Shown: piece after piece, positions 39,219 through 48,736 of the stretch
How positions within the stretch are numbered: position 1 is the stretch's first letter
How the letters are laid out: the number at the start of each line of letters is the position of its first letter
From: Bacteroidales bacterium
GTDB taxonomy: Bacteria; Bacteroidota; Bacteroidia; Bacteroidales; Muribaculaceae
Direction of reading: 5' to 3'
Assembly: GCA_022009815.1 (NCBI GenBank)
Contig: CP091725.1
Coordinates: forward strand, 558,001-622,000
DNA: 64,000 bases
Notes under the pieces: generated by a model
What the model was told of the DNA's origin: nothing
The model's input: only the letters and a program-made list of their open reading frames with translations
Database searches by the model: none
Program-made: the position numbers and the translations under genes

Positions 39219-41336
39219 TTACTTTTTCAGGAACTTGCCTCTGACTTTCGTGCCGTCGGCAAATGTAGCTGAGTAGATATACATTCCGTTCTGGAGAGAG
39301 GCAACGCTCACTGCGTCGGTATCGCTCTCTGCCACTTTCGCGCCGCTGAGTGTGTAAACCTCAACCGACGCTACTCCCTTGTCTGATTTCACATTTATCA
39401 CGTCGGTGGCAGGGTTGGGATAAACTACCAGCTCACCGCCAGTCACTGACGCAACGCTGCTCTGTGGCTTGAACTCAGTCACCGAGATGCTTTTGCCAGT
39501 GTCGCTGTTCAGACGGAAATAGTGCTTGCCGTAGCCCACTTCGCTGATGTCGGCAGTCTGCGCTGTGCCGTTGTTGAAGATTATGCTGATTTCAGGATAC
39601 TGTGTTCCGAAATTGTGGTAATACATTGCCTTGCCGTCAACGATTGCTGTCTCTGCCATGGCATCGCCTGGCCAAGCGCTGGTTATCTGCTCTGAAACCC
39701 ACGCGTAGATGTTGATGCTATTCCACGACTCCGGCTTCTCAACGTAGATTTCAATAGGCTCTATCGATGTGATATAGGTTGCTTCCTTGATGCTCGACAC
39801 GATTTTGCCGCCAGCGGCTACCACAGCCTTGAGTTTGGTGTTGGTAGAGATGTCAAGTGTTGTGCCAGGAGCCGCATGTGTGCCGTTGGTGAGCGAAGGG
39901 ATTGAGCCGTCGGTAGTGTAGACAACCTCAGGATTGTTGAAATCCTTTGCGTTTGCCACGTCCATTGTCACCTTGACGCCGCCGACATAAGTGCCGCCGT
40001 CGGGTGAGAATGACAGTTGAGCCACCTGGCTTTCAAGATTCTTGATAGCCACCTTTGTCCAGATGGAGTAGAGCGCGTTGCCAGCCACCTTGTCCGATGT
40101 AGAGTAGCCTTTCGACGAAGGGTCATAAGAGCCACGTCCAATCTTGATGAGCAGCTTGCCGTTATTGCCTGTCACCTCAGCCACATAGCGGTTATTGGTT
40201 GTCTCAAGCACATTGACAGTGCATTGGTTTGTCAAGCCGACCGACTTGCGGATGGCGATGAGTTTCTTGATGGCGTCCTTTTTGTCGAGCCAGTGCTTGT
40301 AGAACACGCACGGAGTTCCCGGTGAGCAGAGCATGAAGGCATTGGCAGCCTCAACGTCGCCGGTAAACATTTTGTCCGACTCCTTGTAAGTGTCGTGGTT
40401 GTCGACGAAAGTGACAGCATAACGCTGGTAAGTGTCCATGTGGATAATTCCGGCAGGCTGGTTGAGCGAGCCGTTACGCTTCCACACGAGTTTTGAGAAG
40501 TTCATTCCCGGGAAAGCGGCGTTGAGAGCCCACTTGAACTCAAAGTCGAAGGCAGCCGATGTGCGGCCCGTACGGTCAATCCACGATGTTGTCTTGTCAT
40601 AGTTGTCCCAGTACTCACCCACGCTGTATGATGCTTTTGCCGATTCGTTGTAGATTTTGGTATATTCAGCGCCGTAGCCCTTCACCATGTCATAGCGCCA
40701 ACCCGTGAAGCCGAGGTCGTTCTTCAGAAAGTCGAGATAAGCCTTCACCGCCTCCTGCACTGCAGGATTTGTGTGGTCAAGGTCGCGGCAGCCGTCAAAG
40801 TTGTCGCCGGTGTCGTATGCGCCGGTAGGCTGCGGCATACCAGTCTGGTTGGCAAGCTCGTCGTTCTTGCAGATGGCGTCAAGACCGAGTTTGTAAGTTT
40901 TTCCATTGTAAGTCTCTGCAGGGAAGTCATACCAGTTGGTGGCGCCGTTGCGGTGGTTGACCACCACGTCTTCGATAATGCCGGTGCCGAACTGCTTGAA
41001 TGTGGAAATCATCGAGCGCAGTTCCGCCTCGTTGCCAAACGAAGAGTTAAAGTTGCTGAACCAATAGACAGGGTCGTAGCCCATCGACGGATTTGCCGAC
41101 GATTTGCCTGCGTTAGGCACCCAGATCAAATTGAAATAAGACGACAGTTCAGCGGCATTTGCCTTAAGCACAGTCCATTTAGAATCCTTGTAAGAGTCCC
41201 AATAAAAGCCCTGCAGCATCACGCCGTCGTAATTTGCAGGCCAGGCATATTCGCCCTCCGCCTTTGCCTTGGGCGCGCAGAGCAACAACAGCGCCAGCAA
41301 AGGAAGCATAATCTTTGAAAATGCTGATTTTCTCAT
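39219..41336 (-). CDS. Secreted alpha-amylase (GH13) with starch-binding module and T9SS tail
   Basis: The 705-residue protein has a signal peptide (KIMLPLLALLLLCAPKAKAE). The GH13 barrel (about 35-400) shows IIEDVVVNHRNG (conserved region I), GWRYDMVKGYG (nucleophile Asp), SVGEYWDNYD (acid Glu) and FVDNHDTYKES (third Asp). Then come a chitobiase C-terminal-like repeat (SFSPDGGTYVGGVKVTMDVA), a CBM26-like starch-binding module (INIYAWVSEQITSAWPGD) and a C-terminal T9SS type A sorting domain (LVVYPNPATDVINVKSDKGV). It probably degrades starch at the cell surface. No SusC/SusD pair is nearby. Confidence 0.92.
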   Translation of the reverse strand: MRKSAFSKIMLPLLALLLLCAPKAKAEGEYAWPANYDGVMLQGFYWDSYKDSKWTVLKANAAELSSYFNLIWVPNAGKSSANPSMGYDPVYWFSNFNSSFGNEAELRSMISTFKQFGTGIIEDVVVNHRNGATNWYDFPAETYNGKTYKLGLDAICKNDELANQTGMPQPTGAYDTGDNFDGCRDLDHTNPAVQEAVKAYLDFLKNDLGFTGWRYDMVKGYGAEYTKIYNESAKASYSVGEYWDNYDKTTSWIDRTGRTSAAFDFEFKWALNAAFPGMNFSKLVWKRNGSLNQPAGIIHMDTYQRYAVTFVDNHDTYKESDKMFTGDVEAANAFMLCSPGTPCVFYKHWLDKKDAIKKLIAIRKSVGLTNQCTVNVLETTNNRYVAEVTGNNGKLLIKIGRGSYDPSSKGYSTSDKVAGNALYSIWTKVAIKNLESQVAQLSFSPDGGTYVGGVKVTMDVANAKDFNNPEVVYTTDGSIPSLTNGTHAAPGTTLDISTNTKLKAVVAAGGKIVSSIKEATYITSIEPIEIYVEKPESWNSINIYAWVSEQITSAWPGDAMAETAIVDGKAMYYHNFGTQYPEISIIFNNGTAQTADISEVGYGKHYFRLNSDTGKSISVTEFKPQSSVASVTGGELVVYPNPATDVINVKSDKGVASVEVYTLSGAKVAESDTDAVSVASLQNGMYIYSATFADGTKVRGKFLKK

Positions 41337-41377
41337 AGAATAATAGGTCAGTTGTTTATAAGTGATTAAATAGTTCG

Positions 41378-41385
41378 CAAATATA
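41378..41385 (-). promoter_or_regulatory. -7 box TATATTTG for alpha-amylase gene
   Basis: The minus strand reads TGATATATTTGCG, about 42 bases before the start at 41336. Confidence 0.65.
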
Positions 41386-41532
41386 TCAATTAAATCAATA
41401 CACAGCCAACAATTGGTCTCTTTTATTTTTAATTATGGTAAAATAATGGCTTATTGGTTCAAAAAACGTGTCTGTTTCGGCTTCGGCACGACACTCTTTG
41501 CCCATCCGCTTTCACAATTCAGTGGAAATGAC

Positions 41533-41540
41533 TAATTTTG
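41533..41540 (+). promoter_or_regulatory. -7 box TAATTTTG for PCMD-like gene
   Basis: GACTAATTTTGACC fits TAnnTTTG and lies 25 bases before the ATG at 41565. Confidence 0.65.
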
Positions 41541-41564
41541 ACCCCGAAAATTTATTTATCAACA

Positions 41565-42522
41565 ATGAAGAGAATATTTTTATTGGCGGCAGGCTTGCTC
41601 GTAGCCACAAGCGGACTGCTCGCCGAGACTAAAGAGAAGGTCGCATTCGGCGACTTTGAGCATTGGGTCACAAGAACCATCAAAGAGTCCGCAATCATCG
41701 GCGGAAAATCCAAGACATTATACGAAATCGGCCCGACACAAACAATCCACGGCAACAAGGCTTACAGAAACCTCGGAGGCTCGCCTTGGGCTACGTCAAA
41801 CGTGTATGCCAAAGTGGCTGGCGTGGTGAAGGGCAGCAACGCCGTGTTCCCAGCGCAGCGCGCTGCCGGAAACAAATGCGTGAAGCTTTCAACAATCATG
41901 GAGAAGGTGAAGGCACTCGGTGTGGTGAATATGGACGTATTGGTTTCGGGAAGCATCTACTTCGGCACAATGGTGGAGCCGGTGAGCAGCACCAAATCCA
42001 TACAGCAAACTGGACATGAACGTAAGGTTCACAAAACGCCCTAAATATCTGACCTACGACTACAAAGTGGAGATTCCAGCCAATGCCCAGATGATATATT
42101 CAAGCGGTTTCGGAAAGAAGAAAGTTCTCAAAAAGCAGAATGCATGCGAGGTATTCGTGTTGCTGCAACGCCGATGGGAGGATGCCAACGGCAACATCTA
42201 CGCAAAGCGCGTGGGAACAGGTCGCGAACGCTACACGAGAAGCACCGGATGGGTCAACGGACACCGCCTGCGCATCTACTACGGAAACATCGTCGGACAG
42301 CCTTACTATAAAAGCTACATGAACCTTGTCGACAGCAGCCGTCCATACTATGCGCGCAACAGCAAGGGCAAAATCGTGCCTATCCATGAGGTTGGTTGGG
42401 ACAGCCCGCTGGCAACTCCAACCCACATCATCATGATGTTCTCTGCCGGCTGCGGCACGGCTTATGAGGGCACTGTCGGTCAGAATCTATACGTCGACAA
42501 CGTGGCGTTTATCTACGACTAA
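41565..42522 (+). CDS. Exported PCMD-like (putative carbohydrate metabolism domain) protein, one frameshift
   Basis: The restored protein is about 319 residues with a signal peptide (MKRIFLLAAGLLVATSGLLA). FGDFEHWVTRTIKESAIIGG, the AYRNLGGSPWATSNVYAKVA region, then PKYLTYDYKVEIPAN and TPTHIIMMFSAGCGTAYEG with a final LYVDNVAFIYD resemble the C-terminal jellyroll of PCMD-family proteins of Bacteroidales. The assignment is by general resemblance. The frame breaks near 41998, between SSTKS and YSKLDMNVRF. It is divergent from the amylase gene and may share its control. A terminator follows. Confidence 0.65.
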
Positions 42523-42544
42523 ACCGACTCGTTTATAAGCATAA

Positions 42545-42577
42545 TGGGTGCATCCGCTAAGATGCGCCCATTTTTTT
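42545..42577 (+). terminator. Terminator after PCMD-like gene
   Basis: TGGGTGCATC-CGCTAA-GATGCGCCCA (10-bp stem, one G-T pair) followed by seven T residues. Confidence 0.9.
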
Positions 42578-42621
42578 GCACTTATTGCACTTCATTTAGA
42601 AAACCATAGAAAATTTCTGAG

Positions 42622-42629
42622 TAATTTTG
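42622..42629 (+). promoter_or_regulatory. -7 box TAATTTTG for MATE gene
   Basis: GAGTAATTTTGCATC fits TAnnTTTG, 30 bases before the ATG at 42659. It argues against the upstream in-frame ATG at 42548, which lies inside the terminator. Confidence 0.7.
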
Positions 42630-42658
42630 CATCCAATTTTAGGTTTGTAGGTATAAGT

Positions 42659-44200
42659 ATGGCAAAATGCAATGAAATGACAAGCGGTGCCACGATGCCG
42701 CTCATTTTCAAATTCACTATGCCCTTGCTGCTCGGCAACCTGCTGCAGCAGACATATTCGCTGATTGATGCGGCTATTGTGGGCAAATTCTTGGGCATAA
42801 GCCCATTGGCAGCAGTCGGCGCCAGCAGTTCGGTGATCTTTCTGATTCTTGGCTTCTGCAACGGCTGTTGCTGCGGATTCGGCATTCCGGTGGCGCAGAA
42901 ATTCGGAGCGCGCGACTATGAGTCAATGCGCCGCTACGTCTACAGCAGTCTGAAACTGACGGCATGGCTGTCGGTGTCGATAGCCGTGGTGACGAGCCTG
43001 CTGTGCGCGGCCATCCTTCGATGGATGAGCACTCCCGAAAACATCTTTAGCGACGCCTATTGGTATCTGCTGATCACGTTTATCGGCGTGCCGGCAACGT
43101 TCTACTACAATCTGCTCTCAAGCATAATCCGCGCGCTCGGCGACAGCAAAACCCCGTTCTGGTTTCTGCTTTTCTCCACCATCCTCAACATTGTGCTCGA
43201 CATTTTCTGCATCGTCACCCTCGGATGGGGAGTGGCTGGAGCCGCCATTGCCACGGTGTTCTCACAGGCGCTGTCGGCTGTGCTGTGCTACGTCTATATG
43301 ATTCGTAAGTTCGACATCCTCCGTGCCTCGCGCGACGAGCGGACAATGTCGCGGCGACACTGCTCGACACTGCTCAAAATCGGCGTGCCGATGGGTTTGC
43401 AGTTCTCAATCACCGCCATCGGCAGCATTATGCTGCAAAGCGCCAACAACGCCCTCGGCACCGACTGCGTGGCTGCCTTCACCGCCGCCATGCGCATCAA
43501 GATGTTTGCCATCTGTCCGTGCGAGAGTCTGGGCATCGCCATGGCCACGTTCACCGGTCAGAACTATGGTGCCGGGCGTCCGCAACGGGTGTGGATGGGC
43601 GTGAAATCGAGTATGGCGATGGTGATGGTCTACGTCGTGGCGGTAAGCACGACAATGCTGCTGTGGTCGGAGGAAATGTCGCTGATGTTTGTGTCGGCCT
43701 CCGACACGGCGATAATCCGCAACACGGCTTTGTTCCTGCATGTGTCGGCATACATGATGCCTCTGCTGGCTCTGTTGTGCGTGCTCCGCTACACCATCCA
43801 GGGCGCCGGATTCACCAACTTCGCAATGCTGTCGGGCGTGATGGAGATGGTGGCGCGCGGCATTGTCAGTCTGGTGTTTGTGCCTGATTTCGGCTACATT
43901 GCCGTGTGCTTCGGCGACTCTGTGGCGTGGTTTGCCGCCGACATCTTCTTGGTTCCGGCATTCATCTACGTCTACCGTCGCATCCGCCGCGACTGCACAA
44001 TGCCGCAAACCGAAACAGCAAAGCTTCTGACAGACAAAAGGCACCGCAACAACCCGTCGCAGTGCCTTTCCCAACCTATATCACCTTGCTACAATACTAT
44101 TTTCGTCACGCGATGTCCCGACGTTGTGGCAACGACAACGACGTATACTCCGCATAGCTGCCGCTGCCAACCGGCACTGGCTGCTGCGCCGTTACAATAG
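42659..44200 (+). CDS. MATE family multidrug/Na+ antiporter
   Basis: A polytopic membrane transporter with about 12 hydrophobic segments. It shows MATE signatures: NEMTSGATMPLIFKFTMPLL, GNLLQQTYSLIDAAIVGKFL, LLSSIIRALGDSKTPFWFLL and the second-half repeat MAIFTGQNYGAG-like stretch (MATFTGQNYGAGRPQRVWMG). The recognisable protein ends near RRIRRDC (about 43995). The frame then runs on for some 65 codons through a hairpin (44037-44069) into low-similarity sequence, so the true stop is probably a TGA near 44028 reached after a small frameshift. Substrate is unknown; drug export is typical. Confidence 0.9.
   Translation: MAKCNEMTSGATMPLIFKFTMPLLLGNLLQQTYSLIDAAIVGKFLGISPLAAVGASSSVIFLILGFCNGCCCGFGIPVAQKFGARDYESMRRYVYSSLKLTAWLSVSIAVVTSLLCAAILRWMSTPENIFSDAYWYLLITFIGVPATFYYNLLSSIIRALGDSKTPFWFLLFSTILNIVLDIFCIVTLGWGVAGAAIATVFSQALSAVLCYVYMIRKFDILRASRDERTMSRRHCSTLLKIGVPMGLQFSITAIGSIMLQSANNALGTDCVAAFTAAMRIKMFAICPCESLGIAMATFTGQNYGAGRPQRVWMGVKSSMAMVMVYVVAVSTTMLLWSEEMSLMFVSASDTAIIRNTALFLHVSAYMMPLLALLCVLRYTIQGAGFTNFAMLSGVMEMVARGIVSLVFVPDFGYIAVCFGDSVAWFAADIFLVPAFIYVYRRIRRDCTMPQTETAKLLTDKRHRNNPSQCLSQPISPCYNTIFVTRCPDVVATTTTYTPHSCRCQPALAAAPLQ
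44037..44069 (+). terminator. Hairpin at the probable end of the MATE gene
   Basis: AAAGGCAC and GTGCCTTT form an 8-bp stem with a 17-base loop. The following T content is low. It lies just beyond the recognisable MATE coding region. Confidence 0.55.
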
Positions 44201-44249
44201 CAGAAACGGCGATAGCAGCTGTCAAAAGCAGATAATTTCTCATAGTCAT
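44106..44249 (-). pseudogene. Truncated N-terminus of a secreted protein
   Basis: A 47-codon frame begins MTMRNYLLLTAAIAVSAIV (signal peptide, cleavage about VTA-QQ), continues PVPVGSGSYAEYTSLSLP and stops at TGA. The GSYAEYT segment resembles the first mature residues of Bacteroidales glycoside hydrolases. Nothing homologous follows, because the sequence runs into the MATE gene end on the other strand. It is probably a remnant after deletion, downstream of the discoidin-repeat gene. A real small secreted peptide cannot be excluded. Confidence 0.45.
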
Positions 44250-44319
44250 GTTTAAAAAACTCCCGCCGCGTCACAACACGGCGGAAGCCATCCATATTAT
44301 TTGCAATCAAAGAATTGCG

Positions 44320-46469
44320 TTACTTAACAATCTTTGCCGTCACCACTGTGCCGTCAGCCTTAACGGCTTTAACAACATAGACACCCGGCTGAACCGTTGC
44401 GATGCTCATTGTGGCTGTGCCTTCAGCGTGCGCCACAACTGCGCCGTTAAGGTTGAAAACAGTTGCCTCTACTGTGCCTTCCGGAAGAACCACCTCGCTG
44501 CCTGCAACGAAAATTGTGCCCTCGGCTGCAATTGAAGCCACGCTCGATGTTGTGCCGTTTACGTCATAAACGTAAAGTTCCTGCAATTTTGTGCCATAGC
44601 CAGAAGAAGCCTTGGTTGAATAAACCTTGATATATTTCGCTTCAATGCCTTTGCCGGCAAACCAATCGGTACGAGCCTCCAGTCGTGCAGGTTTGTCGTA
44701 AGAGCCAAACACAGTAAAGGTCTTGCCGTCGGTCGATGCCTCTACAGTGTAACAGCAAGAGTTTGCGCCTTCCCAAGAAGCCTTGACAGCATCGATTTTA
44801 AACACCTTTTCCAATTCCACTACAATCCAGCAGTCGTAAGTATGGTCTTTTGAGCCAGCCGGCTCTACAGCTCCCCACACAGAGGCGGCAGCATCTACAC
44901 CGTCGACAGCATTTTCCGGTTTTGAGTCACCAGTCTGCTCTCCCTCTGAAACAGTCACCGGACGGTTCAACGCAAGGTTGTCGCCCTTTGGATTAACCAC
45001 ATTGACTGTCACCACGTTTGACTGCAATCCATTTTCCGCAGTATAATACACTTCATAAGCGCCTGCCTCTTCGGCTGTCAAGACATTGCCGTTCATCAAG
45101 CCGGCGCTTGCTTTCCAGACTCCTTTGTCGCCACTGATGTCGTAATTTCCACCGAATTGATCCAAGCCTGTGAGTGTGAAAGTGTAGTCGCCAGGGGTAC
45201 CGCACTCCTTGTCGGCAGCAATCATGACACTTGTCAGCTCCGACTTCGAGTTTGAATAAACTTCAAGCTCATATAATTTTGTACCATATTGTGTCGAGGC
45301 ACGAGTTGAGTGGAATTTCACATAACGGGCCTTTACAGCTTCCTCGCTTGTAAGCCAGTCGTGACGATTTGTCATACCTATACCGTTTGTCACAGTAAAT
45401 GCAGGCACAGGGTCGGAGAACGTCACATTGTCGGTAGAGAAGGTGATAGTGTAATCTGCCGACGATGCTCCCTCAAAGGATGTGTGGACGCAGTTCACAT
45501 CATAAGTCTCGCCGAGGTCTACCACCAACACTGCGTCATACTCATGGTTTCCACGCCACTCGGCTCGTCTGTAATCCACAGACTTCCGCGGTTGCCGTCC
45601 ACTGCATTTTCCGGGTTTTTAGAACCTTCGGTTGCAAAAACGATGTCTTTTTTCAAAGCCAGATTCGCACCTTCTGCCTTTACTTCTATTTTCAGCTCGT
45701 TCGACTCAATGTCGCCGATTTTCATCTTCACTGTATATGTGCCACGGCTCGTTACGGTAAGTTTGTTGTCGACAACGGTTGCTCCTTCCGAAACAATCAT
45801 CTGACGGGATGCGTTTTCCTCGGCTGTCAGAATATAGTCCATTTTATATTGGTCGAGGAATTTGTAGCCGAGCGTATAAGTGTCGGCGGCAGAGCCTTCA
45901 AGTTTGTCTGCCGTAATCTCTATCAATGAGAGTTTCGAGGCTTCCTCCGCCATGTCATACACACCGAACTCCCAAAAACTGAAACCATAAGACGAGCCTC
46001 GCTCTATCAGCTCAACTGCCACATAGCGGGCTGTAACGACATCCGTCGTAGATACTGCTATGGTCTCCGATGCTGGAAATCCCGACAGAGTCTTGTTGAT
46101 TTCTGCAATTTCTGTCCATCCGGTTGCGAAATCGTTTGTCTTGTCATCATCTGTAAGTTTGAGAGCCATCTCGGTGGTGATTTCATCGGCAACGTGTATT
46201 TTATAATGTTTGCCGTATGCGCCTTCCCAAACAATCTTCAAATGGTCTATGATGGTTCCTTTCTCAAGATCCACGTAGAACCACTGGCTGTCGCCGTCAG
46301 AAGCTTTCGACTCCCAACGAGTGCCCAAATTGTCATCGACTGCCATTTCCGGTGCCTGCTGGTTTGAAGAAGCATACACTTTTTTACCCAACGCCACATT
46401 GGCGGCTTGCGATGTTGCTGAGAGCATCAATAACGCTCCCAATAACAAGGTGATGTTTTTAAATCTCAT
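44320..46469 (-). CDS. Secreted protein with three discoidin (F5/8 type C) domains and T9SS-like tail, one frameshift
   Basis: The restored protein is about 716 residues with a signal peptide (MRFKNITLLLGALLMLSATS). Three discoidin-like carbohydrate-binding domains alternate with two Ig-like spacers. They begin at VALGKKVYASSNQQAPEMAV (about 25), LALKKDIVFATEGSKNPENA (about 270) and LALNRPVTVSEGEQTGDSKP (about 490), each followed by AVD. Each repeats a W-E-G-A core (KIVWEGAYGKHYKI, HTSFEGASSADYTI, KASWEGANSCCYTV) and a YGTKL-ELEVY end. The last 60 residues (EATVFNLNGAVVAHAEG, then TVQPGVYVVKAV) look like a sorting domain. The frame break near 45550 lacks one A. No catalytic domain is seen; glycan binding is inferred. 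Confidence 0.87.
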
Positions 46470-46531
46470 AGTTGTTTTTAAATTTTATGGTTTTATTAAT
46501 AATTATCTGAAAAATGGTTTTTCTCACACCG

Positions 46532-46539
46532 CAAATTTA
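46532..46539 (-). promoter_or_regulatory. -7 box TAAATTTG for discoidin-repeat gene
   Basis: The minus strand reads GTGTAAATTTGCGG, about 62 bases before the start at 46469. Confidence 0.6.
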
Positions 46540-46680
46540 CACATACCACATCTTTCAACACTAACTTTTTCTTTCACAACAACTCAACATCAACAAAATC
46601 CGGTATTCCAAAAAGGTTTTGCATAATTAATTACATATCAAATAATTGCACCATTACTATGCTTTAAAACACATCTCACA

Positions 46681-46703
46681 ATGTTGAGTTTTTTCCTCAA
46701 CAT
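46681..46703. other. Inverted repeat in long gap
   Basis: ATGTTGAG and CTCAACAT form an 8-bp stem with a 7-base T-rich loop. It lies in the 402-base gap 46470-46871 between the divergent discoidin and RsmI-like genes. Besides this, the gap holds the box at 46532, the palindrome at 46814 and no gene I can support. Confidence 0.5.
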
Positions 46704-46813
46704 CGCGTTTTTCCGCCATTTTTCGTGTGTTTTCATCATCCACCTCATTGTGGAATCCTCAGAAGCCGGCTTGCACCAACTTTCGACTGCTTAGGCAGCG
46801 CCTCCTGAAAGCA

Positions 46814-46837
46814 AAATTAAGCGCGCTTAATTTTGTT
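46814..46837. promoter_or_regulatory. 24-base perfect palindrome upstream of RsmI-like gene
   Basis: The half-site CAAAATTAAGCG is followed immediately by its reverse complement, then GTTTTTACC on the plus strand. It ends 34 bases before the ATG at 46872, close to an imperfect promoter box (TAACTTTA at about 46854). It could be an operator for a dimeric regulator or a terminator. Confidence 0.55.
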
Positions 46838-46871
46838 TTTACCTCGGCTTGCACTAACTTTACATATTGAA

Positions 46872-47561
46872 ATGGAAACTGCTCTTTACTTAATCCCGGT
46901 GATGCTCAGCGACGAGCCTTTAGACAAAGTGCTGCCGGCATACAATCTTCAGATTGTCAAGGAAATAAAATATTTTATAGTTGAAAACGTTCGTTCTGCA
47001 CGACGTTTTCTCAAAAAGTGCGACCGAACAATCGACATCGACTCGCTTACGTTCTACACCCTCGACGAGCATACACGCCCCGAAGAAATTGGCGACTATC
47101 TGAATCCTCTAATCGAAGGCAATGCCATGGGTGTGATTTCTGAAGCAGGATGCCCGGCAATTGCCGATCCGGGAGCCGATGTTGTGGCAATGGCCCAACG
47201 CCGCGGGCTGAAGGTGGTGCCTTTGGTAGGGCCGTCGAGCATATTGCTGTCGCTGATGGCTTCGGGATTCAACGGACAGAGTTTTGCATTTCAAGGCTAT
47301 CTCCCTATCGATGCTGCAAAACGACAGAAAAAACTGCACGAGATGGAACGCAACGTCGCTGCCGGACAAACGCAGATTTTCATCGAGACGCCCTACCGCA
47401 ACAACAAACTGGTGGCTGAACTGAGCCAGCAGCTGCGCGGCGACCTGCGCCTGTGTGTGGCTTGCGACGTGACCGGCGCAACCGAGGAAATCGCCACGCG
47501 CCCGGTGCGCGAATGGGCGAAGGCGAAATACAACTACGACAAGCGTCCCGCTATTTCCTGA
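46872..47561 (+). CDS. Tetrapyrrole-methylase-fold methyltransferase, RsmI-like
   Basis: The 229-residue protein belongs to the RsmI branch, which 2'-O-methylates C1402 of 16S rRNA. Signatures: ALYLIPVMLSDEPLDKVLP at the start, GVISEAGCPAIADPGADVV, KVVPLVGPSSILLSLMASGF and QIFIETPYRNNKLVAELSQQ. It is shorter than E. coli RsmI (286) and lacks the C-terminal extension, as in the Bacteroidales short paralogue, so it may not be the main C1402 enzyme. Start at METALYL. The MBL-fold hydrolase begins 19 bases later in the same direction. Confidence 0.88.
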   Translation: METALYLIPVMLSDEPLDKVLPAYNLQIVKEIKYFIVENVRSARRFLKKCDRTIDIDSLTFYTLDEHTRPEEIGDYLNPLIEGNAMGVISEAGCPAIADPGADVVAMAQRRGLKVVPLVGPSSILLSLMASGFNGQSFAFQGYLPIDAAKRQKKLHEMERNVAAGQTQIFIETPYRNNKLVAELSQQLRGDLRLCVACDVTGATEEIATRPVREWAKAKYNYDKRPAIS

Positions 47562-47579
47562 TTTATCGTTGACGTGACT

Positions 47580-48596
47580 ATGGAGAAGATTCGTAAAAAC
47601 TCGCGCAGCCGCTGTCCGTATCAGCAGGGGTCGCTGTTTGGCGACGACGAGTCGGCGGCTCTGATGACGGGCGGCATCAACACACGAGGACGCAGCAAAA
47701 AAAGACTGTCGGAGCTTGACACTCCACTTGAGATAAGCAACGACACCGGCAGTTTCCGATTTATCAGTTTCGGCAGCGGAAGCAGCGGCAACTGCTCATA
47801 CATAGGCAACGAGCACGGCGGATTTCTGATCGATGCCGGAGTCGACATAAAGACTGTGTTGGCGGAGATGGAGAAAAACAACATCCGTCCGGAGTCGCTA
47901 CTTGGCATCTGCCTCACTCACGACCACGGAGACCATATCCGCTATGCTTACTCTTTCCTGCGACGATACCGCACGATGGCGCTCTACTGCACAAACCGGG
48001 CGTTCAACGGGCTGCTGCGCCGACACAACATCTCACGACGCATAAAAGACTATCACCACGCAATATACAAGGAGATTCCTTTCAAAGTGGGAGATTTCGA
48101 AGTGACGGCGTTCGACGTGCCCCACGACGGCAGCTGCAACTCCGGATTCTCAATAACCTACGGCGACGCCAATTTTGTGCTCGCCACCGACTTGGGAAGC
48201 GTGACCGACCGCGCTCGCCACTACATGTCGCTCGCCAACTATCTGGTAATCGAGAGCAACTACGACTCTACGATGCTCGACAACGGCTCTTATCCGGAAT
48301 ACCTCAAAAGCCGCATCCGCGCTGGAAACGGACACATGGACAACGCCGCAACGGCGGCTTTCTTGAAGGAGATTGCCTCGGAAAGGCTGAAATACGTGTA
48401 TCTTTGCCACCTAAGCCACGACAACAACACGCCCGACACGGCACGAAGCTGCGCGATGAAGGCTCTGCAGGAGGCGGGACTTTCGGTTGGCGAAGGAACG
48501 GAGTCGCTGACCGACAATGCCAAGGACGTGCAACTCGTTGTGCTGCCGCGGTTTGACGCGACTCGTTGTTACAAGTTTCACGTCAATTTGAAATAA
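47580..48596 (+). CDS. MBL-fold metallohydrolase, YycJ/WalJ-like
   Basis: The 338-residue protein has an N-terminal extension of about 55 charged residues followed by a metallo-beta-lactamase fold: FISFGSGSSGNCSYIG, the metal motif LTHDHGDHIRY, VPHDGSCNSGFSI, VLATDLGSVTD and a late His in LCHLSHDNNTPD. It resembles YycJ-type exonuclease-like enzymes, cytoplasmic and of debated role (DNA repair or cell-wall coordination). Start taken at MEKIRKN (47580), 18 bases after the methyltransferase stop codon; the two are probably co-transcribed. Confidence 0.86.
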   Translation: MEKIRKNSRSRCPYQQGSLFGDDESAALMTGGINTRGRSKKRLSELDTPLEISNDTGSFRFISFGSGSSGNCSYIGNEHGGFLIDAGVDIKTVLAEMEKNNIRPESLLGICLTHDHGDHIRYAYSFLRRYRTMALYCTNRAFNGLLRRHNISRRIKDYHHAIYKEIPFKVGDFEVTAFDVPHDGSCNSGFSITYGDANFVLATDLGSVTDRARHYMSLANYLVIESNYDSTMLDNGSYPEYLKSRIRAGNGHMDNAATAAFLKEIASERLKYVYLCHLSHDNNTPDTARSCAMKALQEAGLSVGEGTESLTDNAKDVQLVVLPRFDATRCYKFHVNLK

Positions 48597-48633
48597 TTCG
48601 ACTGGAAGTCTTGCCAAAATGAAAAATTGTCAT

Positions 48634-48641
48634 TACTTTTG
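48634..48641 (+). promoter_or_regulatory. -7 box TACTTTTG for tRNA-Leu
   Basis: ATTACTTTTGTAC fits TAnnTTTG, with TTG 20 bases upstream. It lies 10 bases before the tRNA. Confidence 0.75.
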
Positions 48642-48651
48642 TACCCGATTT

Positions 48652-48733
48652 GCGCATGTGGCGTAATTGGTAGCCGCGCTAGACTTAGGATCTAGTGACG
48701 TAAGTCGTGGGGGTTCGAGTCCCTTCATGCGCA
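48652..48733 (+). tRNA. tRNA-Leu (anticodon TAG)
   Basis: Class II tRNA: acceptor GCGCATG pairs with CATGCGC, the anticodon loop CTTAGGA sits on a CTAGA/TCTAG stem, and a long variable arm precedes the T arm. CCA is not encoded. Confidence 0.95.
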
Positions 48734-48736
48734 CAA

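Noticed and set aside
39219..42522. Starch-utilisation (Sus-like) locus
   Set aside because: A secreted amylase and a PCMD-like gene are adjacent, but no SusC/SusD pair or regulator is present.
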